Assembly (NCBI GenBank): GCA_050250575.1
Contig: JBFWOJ010000012.1
Location: 56,226 to 120,225 of the forward strand
Origin: SHVO01 sp050250575
Lineage (GTDB): Bacteria; Pseudomonadota; Alphaproteobacteria; Rhodospirillales; Rhodospirillaceae
DNA: 64,000 nt
Reading direction: 5' to 3'
Both the position numbers and the translations under genes were made by a program. Of the stretch, positions 33,667 to 43,807 are shown one piece after another. Every line of letters begins with the position of its first letter. The stretch's first letter is position 1. The notes under the pieces are model-generated. The model saw nothing but the letters and a program-made list of their open reading frames with translations, made no database searches and had not been told where the DNA came from.

Positions 33667-35614
33667 GAAACATCTCACCGCGCGCGCGTGCCTGGCCGCC
33701 TGGCTTGCGGGCTCTTGTTTTGCCGACGCGGCGGCGACGACCGTAACGCCGGCGGCGCGCGCCGCCGGCTTCCGGCTGCTGACGGACGAAGAAGCCAAGG
33801 CGCCCGCGCCGACCGTTGCGCCACCGCAAGCGGCGCCGGTGAAGACCGCGCCGGCGGCGGAGCCGGCGCCTCCCGCCGCGAAGTTCGAGATCGCCAACGG
33901 CGCCGGCCGTGCGCAGATCGGCGCGCGGTTCAAACGGTTTTTTGCGGGCAAGGGCGTTGCCGCGGACTCTCTCACCAACGCCGATCATTTCCAGCACGAG
34001 CGCACGGCCGTGTCGTATCGGCCCGAGAGCGCGGCCGAGGCCAAACGGATCGCCGATCTGCTGCCCATCCCGAGCGTGAAGCTCGAGCAAGCCAAGGATC
34101 TGCCGGCCTCGGTGCGCCTTGTGCTGGGGCGCGACGCGCTCGATTTCGACATGACGCTGGCCGCCGCAACGCAGGCCCCCCCGGCGCCGCAGCCAGCGGC
34201 CGCGGAGCCGGCAGAGATCGCAACACCGGCGCCGACGCAGGCGGCCATGGTGCAGGCCGCAGGTCCCCTGCCCGGCAAACGCATTCTCGTCAGCCCGGGC
34301 GCCGGCGAATTCCCGCCGAGCCTTGTCGACCACCTCACCGTGCCCATGGGCAAGAGCCATCTGATCGAGCTTCCCGCCGCGGCGCAGGAAGTGCTTGTGG
34401 GCGATCCGGCGATCGCGGACGTGTCCATCAGCTCGCCGCGGCGGATGTCGGTGATCGGACGCAAGCCCGGGGAGACCAACGTCTACGTCGTGGGCGCCGG
34501 CGGGCGCGAAGTCGCCCATCTCGAGGTCTCCGTCGGTCCGGACGCGCAAGTGGTGCAGGCGGCGATCGCCCGCGCGCTGCCCGGCCTGCCGGTGAATGTA
34601 TCGACCGAAGGCGGCGCCTTGATCCTGACCGGAACGCTGCAGTCGGACGGCGAAGCCGGCCGGGCCGTGACCATTGCCCGCCAGTTCGTCGCGCAGAACG
34701 AAAAGGTCGTGAACCTGATCAAGCTGTCGCGGGCGCAGCAAGTCTTGATCCAGGTGCGCGTGGCCGAAGTGCAGCGCCGCGCCTTGAAAGAACTGGGCAC
34801 ATCGATGTCGCTGAACCGCAGCGATCCCAACAGCGGCGACCGCGTGCGCGGAAACCTGAACACGCTGGGCCTCAATCCGCTGAACCAGTTCGCAGCGACC
34901 TTCACCCTCGAAGGCATCCGCGACCTGTTCACGACGCTGTCCGTGCTCGAGCAGCGCGGGTTCGTGCGCAACCTGGCCGAACCGAACCTGGTGGCGGTCT
35001 CGGGCGAGACGGCCTCGATGCTGGCGGGCGGGGAGATCCCGATCCCGGTACCCGATCGCGACGGCATCAAGATCGAGTTCAAGCCCTTCGGCGTCTCGCT
35101 CTCCTTCCTGCCGGTGATCCTGGATACGGGCAACATCAGCCTCAAGCTGTCGACCGAAGTCAGCTCGCTGTCCTCGGAGCGCATCGACGTTCCGCTGCTG
35201 ACGGGCCGGGCGGCGATCAATTCCTTCATCGTGCGGCGCGCGGCTTCGACCGTGGAGATGCCCTCGGGCGGGTCGGTGATGCTGGCGGGCCTGATCCAGA
35301 ACGACGTTCTGTCGGGCATCAACGGCGTGCCCGCGCTGATGGACCTCCCGATCCTGGGCCAGCTGTTCCGCTCGGAATCCTTCAAGCGCAATGAGACCGA
35401 GCTGGTGGTGATCGTCACGACGTCGCTGGTCCAGGCCCAGGCGCCGCAGGCCATGGTGGCCGCGACCGACAGCGTCTCGCCGGCGACCGACATGGAAACC
35501 TGGGCCTACGGAAAGCTCATCAACCAGTTCACGCCAGGATTTGTCCAGGACGCTTCGCCGGGCGCGCACGCGCCCAAGACGTTCGGCTTCACCATCGACG
35601 AGGCCCAGCCATGA
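33656..35614 (+). CDS. cpaC: Tad secretin CpaC/RcpA
   Basis: A 652-residue outer-membrane channel through which the Flp pilus passes. It starts at a TTG (33656) inside cpaB with AAGGGGGG just upstream. A signal peptide is followed by a Pro/Ala-rich stretch and an N-terminal domain of about 150 residues. Next comes the pilus-assembly N-domain (VPMGKSHLIELPAAAQEVLVGDPAIADV, then RKPGETNVYVVG) and a BON-like region. The secretin core includes NLVAVSGETASMLAGGEIPIPV and VEMPSGGSVMLAGLI. The extra N-terminal region before the canonical domain makes it longer than usual. Confidence 0.93.
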   Translation: MRARKHLTARACLAAWLAGSCFADAAATTVTPAARAAGFRLLTDEEAKAPAPTVAPPQAAPVKTAPAAEPAPPAAKFEIANGAGRAQIGARFKRFFAGKGVAADSLTNADHFQHERTAVSYRPESAAEAKRIADLLPIPSVKLEQAKDLPASVRLVLGRDALDFDMTLAAATQAPPAPQPAAAEPAEIATPAPTQAAMVQAAGPLPGKRILVSPGAGEFPPSLVDHLTVPMGKSHLIELPAAAQEVLVGDPAIADVSISSPRRMSVIGRKPGETNVYVVGAGGREVAHLEVSVGPDAQVVQAAIARALPGLPVNVSTEGGALILTGTLQSDGEAGRAVTIARQFVAQNEKVVNLIKLSRAQQVLIQVRVAEVQRRALKELGTSMSLNRSDPNSGDRVRGNLNTLGLNPLNQFAATFTLEGIRDLFTTLSVLEQRGFVRNLAEPNLVAVSGETASMLAGGEIPIPVPDRDGIKIEFKPFGVSLSFLPVILDTGNISLKLSTEVSSLSSERIDVPLLTGRAAINSFIVRRAASTVEMPSGGSVMLAGLIQNDVLSGINGVPALMDLPILGQLFRSESFKRNETELVVIVTTSLVQAQAPQAMVAATDSVSPATDMETWAYGKLINQFTPGFVQDASPGAHAPKTFGFTIDEAQP

Positions 35615-36252
35615 AACGGCTTTTCGCCCTGCTCGCCGCGATTTTCATGTCGGCGTGCGCGACGGACGGCCCCCAGCGCTATCACGTGATGGCCGAGCAT
35701 CCGTTCGAGCTGCGCGAAACCGCCGTCGCATTCGACCTCACCGGCAAGACCGGCGCCGAACTGGAGCGGTTGGCCGCGCACGCGGGCGCGTCCCGCCCCA
35801 ACAACGGCTCAAGCTTCGCCGTCAGCGCCGATGCAATGACGGGCGATGCGGTGCGGCGTGTGCTGTTGGGCACCGGCGTCCCGCCCGCGGACATCCTCCT
35901 GATCGCGCCGACGGGCGGCGCGCGCATCCTGCGCATCGACCGCAAGGCCTTCGCCGCGAATTGCACCGCGACCCCCGCCCCGTACTTCAATCCGGGCAAG
36001 CTCGACGACGGTTTCGGACACGAGAACTCCAACAGTGCGCTGTTCGGCTGCGCCGTGCGACGCAACATCGCGGCCATGACCGAGGATCCGCGCACCTTGT
36101 TCAACGCCGATCCGGCCAGCGGCCGCGATGGGGCGAGGGGCGCGGACGTCTACGCCAGATGGTCCAAGGGCCAGTCGACGGAATCGGCGGGCGGACCCAC
36201 CTCCCAGCCGACCTCGACCTCGACCCTGTCGATCGGAGTGACGCAGAAATGA
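35611..36252 (+). CDS. cpaD: Tad lipoprotein CpaD
   Basis: A 213-residue protein coupled to cpaC by ATGA. The N-terminus MKRLFALLAAIFMSACATDG has a lipobox (MSAC), so it is a lipoprotein, probably in the outer membrane next to the secretin. The CpaD-family core is visible: HPFELRETAVAFDL, then a NNGSSFAV region, and CAVRRNIAAMTEDPRTLFNA near the C-terminus. Its exact role is not known, but it is required for pilus biogenesis in related systems. It overlaps cpaE by ATGA. Confidence 0.9.
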   Translation: MKRLFALLAAIFMSACATDGPQRYHVMAEHPFELRETAVAFDLTGKTGAELERLAAHAGASRPNNGSSFAVSADAMTGDAVRRVLLGTGVPPADILLIAPTGGARILRIDRKAFAANCTATPAPYFNPGKLDDGFGHENSNSALFGCAVRRNIAAMTEDPRTLFNADPASGRDGARGADVYARWSKGQSTESAGGPTSQPTSTSTLSIGVTQK

Positions 36253-37439
36253 TCCTGCGCAACATCGCCGTCACCATCTTCGCCGACACACCTGCCCTGG
36301 CCCAAGCGGCGCAGGCGGCGGCCAAGGATTCGCGGCTGGCCAAGTGCAGGATCGAGCTGAAGGCCGGCGGGATCCTCGAAGCCGCGCAGTGGCTGGCGAC
36401 CAACCGCTCGCCGGACGTGCTGATCGTCGGCGATGCGGCCGAGGCGGACATCTGGCAGCGGCTCGAGCGCCTGGCCGAGACCGTCGAGCCGGTGTGCAAG
36501 GTGATCGTCGCCGGGCGCAAGGATTCGATCGCCCTGTACCGCGAGCTGCTGGCGCGCGGGATTTCGGATTACCTGGGCGGGGACCTCAGCGCGCCGGACC
36601 TGGTGGGCGCGGTGATGCGGCTTTATGCCGCGGGCGACCCGCTTCCGAAGGCCAAGGTGGTGGCCACCATGTCGGCCTCGGGCGGCGCCGGCGGGTCGAC
36701 CGTAGCGGCGGTGCTTGCGGACGATCTCGATCAGCGCTTCGGCGATGCGATCCTCGTGGATCTCGATCTCAATATGGGCACCGCCGCGCTCGCGCTAGGC
36801 GTCGACGTGCGCGATCCGCTGGCGGAAGCGATGACCAACGCCGGGCTCGACGCCGCCATGCTCGAGCGCTTCGTGGTCCGGGAGCACGGCCCGAAGGTGC
36901 TGTCGACGTACGGCAGCCTGCGGGCCGCGGCGCCGGTCGATTCCGAGATGATGGAGCGTGCCGTGACGATCGCACGGTCGCTGGCCAAAGTCGCGGTGGT
37001 CGACCTGCCGAAAGGCTGGACCGAAGCGCACCAGCGCATCCTTGCCGCCGCCGACGACATCGCCATCGTCTGCACGCCCGACCTCGCCTCGCTGCGCAAC
37101 GCGCGCATGATCCTTGACGAGCTGAATCAGCGGCGCGGGGAAGGCCCGAAAGCCAAGCTCATCCTCAACAAAGCGGGGCTTGCGCGCGGCGCCGAGTACA
37201 GCGGCGCCGATTTCAGGGAAGCCCTCGGCGCCGTGCCGACGGCGATCGTCCCGTTCGATCCGGTGCCGCTGATGAGCGCGCTGGCGGCCGGAAAGCCGGT
37301 CAGCACCGCGGGCGGCAAGGCGGCGGGCGCCTTGCGGGCGGCGGCGGCCCATGTGCTGGGCAAGGATGCGCCCGCGGCGCGCAAGGCGGGCGCCGCGCCG
37401 GCGTCGATCCTGCAACGGTTCATCCCCCGATTTGCGTAG
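36249..37439 (+). CDS. cpaE: Tad localisation ATPase-like protein CpaE/TadZ
   Basis: A 396-residue MinD/ParA-like protein that positions the Tad machine at the pole. It begins at the ATGA overlap with cpaD, although an open frame runs much further upstream. Residues 1-125 form the atypical receiver-like N-domain (VLIVGDAAEADIWQRLERL). The ATPase part starts at about 137 with TMSASGGAGGSTVAAVLA. The deviant Walker A loop lacks both lysines of KGGxGK(S/T), so nucleotide binding may be weak. The switch region VDLDLNMGTAALAL and the VCTPDLASLRNAR motif are kept. Confidence 0.92.
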   Translation: MILRNIAVTIFADTPALAQAAQAAAKDSRLAKCRIELKAGGILEAAQWLATNRSPDVLIVGDAAEADIWQRLERLAETVEPVCKVIVAGRKDSIALYRELLARGISDYLGGDLSAPDLVGAVMRLYAAGDPLPKAKVVATMSASGGAGGSTVAAVLADDLDQRFGDAILVDLDLNMGTAALALGVDVRDPLAEAMTNAGLDAAMLERFVVREHGPKVLSTYGSLRAAAPVDSEMMERAVTIARSLAKVAVVDLPKGWTEAHQRILAAADDIAIVCTPDLASLRNARMILDELNQRRGEGPKAKLILNKAGLARGAEYSGADFREALGAVPTAIVPFDPVPLMSALAAGKPVSTAGGKAAGALRAAAAHVLGKDAPAARKAGAAPASILQRFIPRFA

Positions 37440-37445
37440 GCCGCC

Positions 37446-38846
<1,401 letters not shown>

Positions 38847-38847
38847 G

Positions 38848-39741
38848 ATGATCGCAGGCCCGCGCCGCAGACATCTGCGCCGCATCATCGAACGCGCCTC
38901 CGACGAGCGCGCCGTGCTGCCGGGACAGAACGCCGACGCCGAGCGCCGGCGCTCGATCCAGGCCAAGCTGAAGGAGCTGGCCGACAAGCGCGCGGGCCGG
39001 AGAAGAATCCGGCTGCGCGATGCGCTCGCCCAGGCGGGCCTGTCCGTCACGCCGCTGCACTTCGTCGGCGCCTCGATCGCGGCCGCGGCGTTGTGCGGCC
39101 TGCCGGGCCTTGCGCTCTCGCCGCCGGTCGGCGTCCTCGGCGCTTTGATCGGCGGGATCGGGCTGCCGCATATGACGCTGAAGTACCTCGCCCGGCGCCG
39201 GCTCGCCAAATTCACGAGCCTCTTCGCCGAGGCCCTGGACATCGTCATCCGCGGGATCCGCAGCGGGTTGCCGCTCGGCGAGTGCCTGAACGTGATCGCG
39301 CGTGAGATGCGCGAGCCGGTCGCCGGGGAATTCAGCATCGTCACCGAAGGGATCCGGCTGGGCATGACCATGGAAGAGGCGCTGAAACGCCTGTGGGAGC
39401 GGGTGCCGACGCCGGAGGTTCGGTTCTTCTCCGTCGTGGTCGGCATTCAGCAGCAGACCGGCGGCAACCTGGCCGAAACGCTGTCCAAGCTCGCCGACAT
39501 GCTGCGCGCGCGCAAGCGCATGCGCGACAAGGTGCAGGCGATGTCGACGGAGGCCAAGACGTCGGCGGGCATCATCGGGTCCCTGCCGATCCTGGTGGGC
39601 CTGATGCTTCTGTTCGTCGCGCCCGACTACGTGTCGCTGTTGTTCTCGACCTCCCTCGGCAACTGGATACTGCTCGGCAGCGCCCTGGTCATGAGCGCCG
39701 GTGTCCTCGTCATGCGTCAGATGATCAACTTCGAGATTTAG
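38848..39741 (+). CDS. tadB: Tad inner-membrane platform protein TadB
   Basis: A 297-residue GspF-like protein. The start at 38848 lies right after cpaF. It has a basic cytoplasmic N-terminus, two hydrophobic helices (about 72-110), a GspF domain with FAEALDIVIRGIRSGLPLGEC, and two C-terminal helices (ILVGLMLLFVAPDYVSLLF and WILLGSALVMSAGVLV). With TadC it forms the inner-membrane platform that CpaF rotates or pushes. It is normal in length. Confidence 0.92.
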   Translation: MIAGPRRRHLRRIIERASDERAVLPGQNADAERRRSIQAKLKELADKRAGRRRIRLRDALAQAGLSVTPLHFVGASIAAAALCGLPGLALSPPVGVLGALIGGIGLPHMTLKYLARRRLAKFTSLFAEALDIVIRGIRSGLPLGECLNVIAREMREPVAGEFSIVTEGIRLGMTMEEALKRLWERVPTPEVRFFSVVVGIQQQTGGNLAETLSKLADMLRARKRMRDKVQAMSTEAKTSAGIIGSLPILVGLMLLFVAPDYVSLLFSTSLGNWILLGSALVMSAGVLVMRQMINFEI

Positions 39742-39748
39742 GCGGACC

Positions 39749-40702
39749 ATGCCCGATTTCGATCCGATGCAGATCCTGACCGCCCTGATGAGCTTCGGCG
39801 CGTTTTGCGCCGTAAGCGCGGTGGCCCTCGTGCTGATGGCGCGGGACCGCTCGACCGCGCGCCTGAAGATGATCGCCGAGCGCCGCCGCGAGCTGGCGAG
39901 CGCCAACGCCGGTCTGTTGCGCGCGCGCCGCCGTGGTCCCCACCGCTGGCAGCGTACGGCGGTCGATCACGTGATCGCGCGCCTGAAGGTGCTGCAAGAG
40001 GGCTCGCTGAACGAGCTGCGCCGCAGCATGGCCATGGCCGGCTGGCGCAATCCGTCGGGACCGGCGTATTTCGCCGCCGCGACGCTGGCTCTGCCCATCG
40101 TCTTCGGGATCGTTGCGCTGATGTATACGGCCGCTCCGGCGGTCGCCGCCAAGGCCACGGCGATCAAGGTGATGATCGTCGTCGGCGCGGGCTGCACTGG
40201 GGGCATGCTGCCGCGATTGTTCCTGCTGAACGCGATCTCCAAGCGCAAGGCCGCCCTAACACGTTCTTTCCCCGACGCGCTCGACCTGATGGTGATTTGC
40301 GTCGAAGCGGGCGTCTCCACCGAAGTCGCTTTCAACCGCGTGACGGAGGAAATGGCCGGCGCCGGCCCGGAGATCGCCGAAGAATTCGGGCTGTTGGCCG
40401 CCGAACTCGCCTTCCTGCCCGACCGGCGCCAGCCGCTGGAGAACCTTGCCGAGCGCACAGGGCTGCCGGCGATCAAGTCGCTGTCGACGACACTGCTGCA
40501 GTCGGAAAAGTACGGGACGCCCGTCGCGCTCGGGCTGCGCGTGCTGTCGCAGGAAAGCCGGGAAGCGCGCATGGCGCTGGCGGAAAAGAAGGCCGCGAGC
40601 CTGCCGGCGACGCTGACTGTCCCGATGATCGTATTTTTCCTGCCGGTGCTGTTCGCGGTGATCGCCGGTCCCGCCAGTATCCGCATCATGAACCTCAATT
40701 AG
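39749..40702 (+). CDS. tadC: Tad inner-membrane platform protein TadC
   Basis: A 317-residue GspF-like partner of TadB, 7 bases downstream. Hydrophobic helices lie at about 10-30, 110-135 and 140-160, and at the C-terminus (LTVPMIVFFLPVLFAVIAGPA). The core domain contains RSFPDALDLMVICVEAGVSTEVAF and a matching PLENLAERTGLPAIKSLSTTLLQSEKYGTP stretch. It ends the rightward run of core genes; the next gene, tadD, is on the other strand. Confidence 0.92.
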   Translation: MPDFDPMQILTALMSFGAFCAVSAVALVLMARDRSTARLKMIAERRRELASANAGLLRARRRGPHRWQRTAVDHVIARLKVLQEGSLNELRRSMAMAGWRNPSGPAYFAAATLALPIVFGIVALMYTAAPAVAAKATAIKVMIVVGAGCTGGMLPRLFLLNAISKRKAALTRSFPDALDLMVICVEAGVSTEVAFNRVTEEMAGAGPEIAEEFGLLAAELAFLPDRRQPLENLAERTGLPAIKSLSTTLLQSEKYGTPVALGLRVLSQESREARMALAEKKAASLPATLTVPMIVFFLPVLFAVIAGPASIRIMNLN

Positions 40703-40717
40703 GGACCGGAGATGAAA

Positions 40718-41344
40718 TTATCGTTTCGCCGCCTCGGCAATCCGCTGCAAGAGCCCGATGGTTTCGGGATCGGCTTCCTGCTGCGCCAGGGCGCGCGCGA
40801 CCTCGCCGTTGCCGGCCACCGCTTCGAGCAGCGCGAGATTGAGCCGCACGCGGCGCGGCGCATCGCGCAAAGCCGCAGCCTTGCGCATGAGGGCAAGCGC
40901 TTCGTCCAGATCGCCGGCGAGGGCCAGGGAAATCGACTTGTTCGAGAGCGCCATCGCGCTTCCGGGAGCGAGGGCGACGGCGCGGTCATGATGGACGCGC
41001 GCCTCCGCGGAGCGCTCCAAATGGTCGAGCGTCACGCCGAGCACGGTCTCGGCTTCGGACGAACTGGGATGGATCTTGACCGCGGCGCCGAGGACTTCGG
41101 CGGCGCGCGCGAAGCGGCCCCCGGCCAATTCGCATTTGGCGGTCTCCAGCATCACCTCGAGATCCACGGGCGTCTCTTTCTGCAGACGCGCCAGGACGGG
41201 CGCTGCGGCGTTGCAATCACCTGCAAGCCGCAGCGCCCGAACCATGTTGATGGCGGCGCCCTCGCCGCCGAGCTCCGGCGCTTCGGGCGCGCCCGACCGG
41301 CAGCCGCAGAGGGCCAGCAGTGCACAGAGGACGGTGGCGCGCAT
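40718..41344 (-). CDS. tadD: Tad lipoprotein with TPR repeats (TadD-like)
   Basis: A 208-residue lipoprotein. The start at 41344 gives MRATVLCALLALCGCRSG with a lipobox (LCGC); an upstream in-frame ATG only lengthens the leader. TPR-type helices follow: ALRLAGDCNAAAPVLARLQKETPVD, CELAGGRFARAAEVLGAAVKIHP, and DLDEALALMRKAAALRDAP. TadD proteins help mount the secretin. It is unusual that it is encoded on the opposite strand to the rest of the locus, convergent with tadC and divergent from the next gene, so it must have its own promoter within 35 bases. Confidence 0.85.
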   Translation of the reverse strand: MRATVLCALLALCGCRSGAPEAPELGGEGAAINMVRALRLAGDCNAAAPVLARLQKETPVDLEVMLETAKCELAGGRFARAAEVLGAAVKIHPSSSEAETVLGVTLDHLERSAEARVHHDRAVALAPGSAMALSNKSISLALAGDLDEALALMRKAAALRDAPRRVRLNLALLEAVAGNGEVARALAQQEADPETIGLLQRIAEAAKR

Positions 41345-41379
41345 GGCCGACATCCTAACTTGGAAAAGGAGCAAATGAC

Positions 41380-41796
41380 ATGAACCCGCGGCTTTTTCTG
41401 ATGGCGTCGGGCCTCTTGTTCGCGAGCGCCATCGCGAGCTCCTTTGCCAGAGGGGACGACTTCATCGCCATCGGCACCGGCCGGCTGACGGTCGTGCGGG
41501 CGGGCGAGTCCATCGCCACAGTGGCCGTCGGCGATCCGTCGGTCGCGGACGTGACGGTCGAAGGCGACCGCTCGATCATGGTGTTCGGCAAGCGGCCCGG
41601 GCAAACCGATCTTGTCCTCATCGGCCACAACCAACGCCAGATCCTGCGCTCGCGCATCGTCGTCGGGACCATGGGAGGCGAAGACACGGTGATCGTCCGC
41701 CGGCCCGGCAATTCGGGCATGGAGGAAGAAGCCTGGTTCTGCGCGCCGAACTGCGCGCGCGTGCCGGGCAACGTACCGGGAGCGCCCGCGAAGTGA
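41380..41796 (+). CDS. Stand-alone secretin N-domain protein
   Basis: A 138-residue exported protein with AAAGGAGC before the ATG and a signal peptide (LFLMASGLLFASAIASSFA). Residues about 30-100 match the pilus assembly N-domain found at the front of CpaC (TVVRAGESIATVAVGDPSVADV, then GKRPGQTDLVLIG), but no secretin core follows. It may cap or line the secretin periplasmic ring. The C-terminal 40 residues carry two Cys (CAPNC). It overlaps the next gene (GTGA), tying it to the minor-pilin genes. Confidence 0.82.
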   Translation: MNPRLFLMASGLLFASAIASSFARGDDFIAIGTGRLTVVRAGESIATVAVGDPSVADVTVEGDRSIMVFGKRPGQTDLVLIGHNQRQILRSRIVVGTMGGEDTVIVRRPGNSGMEEEAWFCAPNCARVPGNVPGAPAK

Positions 41797-42998
41797 TCAT
41801 CGCCGCCTTCATCCTGCCGGTGGCGCTGGGTTTCACGGCCTTGGCCGTGGAAGGCGGGCTTTGGTACGCCGACCAGCATCAGCTGCGCAACATGGCCGAC
41901 ACCGCCGCGCTCGCGGCCGGATGGGCGCGCAAGGATGAAGCGGACGAGCTCGATGCCGCGGTCGCCGCGGTGGAGGAGATGGGATACGACGCGGCCATCG
42001 ACGAGGTATTCGTCATCTCGCCCCCCGAAGGCGGCGCATACGAGGACGACGAACAGGCCCTGGAGATCCTCGTGGTCCGGACGCGGCCGGTGCTGATGTC
42101 GGCCATGTTCGTGGATGGCGACGACATGGCGATCGAGGCGCGGTCCGTCGTGCGCCTCGACGAGGCGCCGGGCGCTCCGCTGTGCATGCTGGCGCTTCGC
42201 CCCACCAACAACGGCTATACCGCGAGCGGCGGCGCGACGTTGACGCTGGACAACTGCGGAATGCATGTCAATTCGTCGAGCTCGGGCGCGATGACCATGA
42301 GCGGCGGCGCGACCGTGACGGCCGACTGGGTGCACGTCGGCGGCACCATTACAAAGTCCGGCGGCGCTCAGGTCTACACAGAAGAACTCGAGACCGGAGC
42401 AGACCCGCTTGCGGACCCCTACTCCGATCTAGAGTTTCCCGGCGCCGGGACGTGCGACTACAACAACGTGCACTACTCCGGCAGCGCCGTGGTGACTCTT
42501 AATCCCGGGCGATATTGCAACGGCTTGCAAGCCAGCGGCAGCGCCAAGATCACGCTGAACCCCGGCACCTACATCATCGATCGCGGTGCGTTGCAGTTCA
42601 GCGGCGGGACGACCCTGACCGGCACCGGCGGTGTGACGATCATCCTGACGGGTAGCGGCAGTCAGTGGGCGTCGGCAACCTTCAGCGGCGGCAGCACGAT
42701 CACCCTGAATGCGCCGACGACAGGGAGCTACGCCGGCATGGTGCTGATGAAGAACCGGCTGGCGACGTCCGGGGCCGTGAGTCTCAGCGGCGGGTCGGGA
42801 ATGAAGCTGAAGGGGGCGATCTACATGCCGACCCAGGCGATCAGCTATTCGGGCGGTACGGGCGTAGGCACCAACTGCACACAGATCATCGCCTGGTCGT
42901 ACACCATGAGCGGCGGCTCGCGACTCGCCGGCGACTGCCCGGATTACGAACTGGCGACGGCGGGGAGTGAAGACGGAGCGCCGGGGATCGTGGAATGA
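41793..42998 (+). CDS. TadG-like protein with SGG-repeat beta-solenoid region
   Basis: A 401-residue protein. The GTG at 41793 lies in the previous stop. It opens with a TadG-type helix (IIAAFILPVALGFTALAVEGGLWY) and a DTAALAAG stretch typical of Tad-domain proteins. The few residues that normally precede this helix would lie upstream in the same frame, so a non-standard earlier start is possible. From about residue 140 the sequence is a run of short strands separated by SGG motifs (TASGGATLTL, TMSGGATVTADW, TKSGGAQVY, QFSGGTTLTG, TFSGGSTITL). This suggests a right-handed beta-helix, probably exposed and adhesive. Confidence 0.82.
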   Translation: MIIAAFILPVALGFTALAVEGGLWYADQHQLRNMADTAALAAGWARKDEADELDAAVAAVEEMGYDAAIDEVFVISPPEGGAYEDDEQALEILVVRTRPVLMSAMFVDGDDMAIEARSVVRLDEAPGAPLCMLALRPTNNGYTASGGATLTLDNCGMHVNSSSSGAMTMSGGATVTADWVHVGGTITKSGGAQVYTEELETGADPLADPYSDLEFPGAGTCDYNNVHYSGSAVVTLNPGRYCNGLQASGSAKITLNPGTYIIDRGALQFSGGTTLTGTGGVTIILTGSGSQWASATFSGGSTITLNAPTTGSYAGMVLMKNRLATSGAVSLSGGSGMKLKGAIYMPTQAISYSGGTGVGTNCTQIIAWSYTMSGGSRLAGDCPDYELATAGSEDGAPGIVE

Positions 42999-43414
42999 CG
43001 AAGCGCCTGGTGACGGATGCGCACGGCAATGTGGCGATCGAGTTCGCGCTGCTGATGCCGTTCTTTGCGCTGATGATCATGGGACTTGCCGAACTCGGCT
43101 TCATGACCCTCGAGCGTTCGACCTTGGATGCGGCGGCGCGCTCGGGGCTGCAGGTGATTCTCGCCGACCCCGCCGATACGGCGCAGGCGGAGACCCTCGC
43201 CCAAGACATCGCACCGGACGCGGATATCGACGCCAGCGTCGCGTGCGAATGTCCGGACGGCACGGCGACGGCCTGCAACACGACATGTTCGGGGGAACTG
43301 CCGCTGCGGTTCGTGACGGTGACCGCAACCGAAGACTGGCCGCTGCTGTTCCCGTGGCCGGGCATCGACGACCCGTTCCCCCTGCAAGCCATGGCGGAGG
43401 GCCGGACGCAATGA
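42995..43414 (+). CDS. tadE: TadE-like pseudopilin
   Basis: A 139-residue minor pilin-like protein overlapping the TadG-like gene by four bases. Its N-terminus has the TadE motif: HGNVAIEFALLMPFFALMIMGLAELGF, in which a Gly precedes the helix and a Glu sits at +5 of the processed form. The C-terminal domain contains four closely spaced Cys (CECPDGTATACNTTC) that could form disulfides. It is probably cut by CpaA and built into the pilus base. Confidence 0.88.
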   Translation: MTKRLVTDAHGNVAIEFALLMPFFALMIMGLAELGFMTLERSTLDAAARSGLQVILADPADTAQAETLAQDIAPDADIDASVACECPDGTATACNTTCSGELPLRFVTVTATEDWPLLFPWPGIDDPFPLQAMAEGRTQ

Positions 43415-43779
43415 GGCGCCTTCACAAGGATACCGCCGGCGTCGCCGCCCTGGAGTTCGCGCTGATCTTTCCGGTGCTGCTGGTGATGACCGCGGGGCTG
43501 ACCGAGTACGGCCGCGTTCTGTTCGTGCAGCAGGCGGTGCGCAACATCATCGACGAGACCGCGCGGCGCGCCGTCGTGACGTCGCTGACGTCGGAAGATG
43601 TCGAGAACGCGGTGCAGAGTGCGCTCGAAGAGGTGAGCGGCATCCAGGAGTTCGAAGTGGACGTGGACGACGGCGCCGCGCTGTCGGTGGCGGTCACGGG
43701 CAGCTTCGCGCTGTTCTTCGGCGAGCTGCTGCCGCAAACCATGATCGAATTCGAAGTGACGACACAGTTCCCGCGATGA
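43411..43779 (+). CDS. tadF: TadE/TadF-like pseudopilin
   Basis: A 122-residue minor pilin-like protein, coupled to the preceding gene by ATGA at 43411 although an open frame extends upstream. The helix DTAGVAALEFALIFPVLLVMTAG has the TadE/F signature (Gly, then Glu at +5) and an aromatic/charged EYGR end. The C-terminal part is short and acidic. Whether it is TadE or TadF is a naming choice. It follows the TadE-like gene in the usual order of a minor pilin cassette. Confidence 0.85.
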   Translation: MRRLHKDTAGVAALEFALIFPVLLVMTAGLTEYGRVLFVQQAVRNIIDETARRAVVTSLTSEDVENAVQSALEEVSGIQEFEVDVDDGAALSVAVTGSFALFFGELLPQTMIEFEVTTQFPR

Positions 43780-43807
43780 GCCGGAAATCAAAAGGGGAGT
43801 GGTACAG

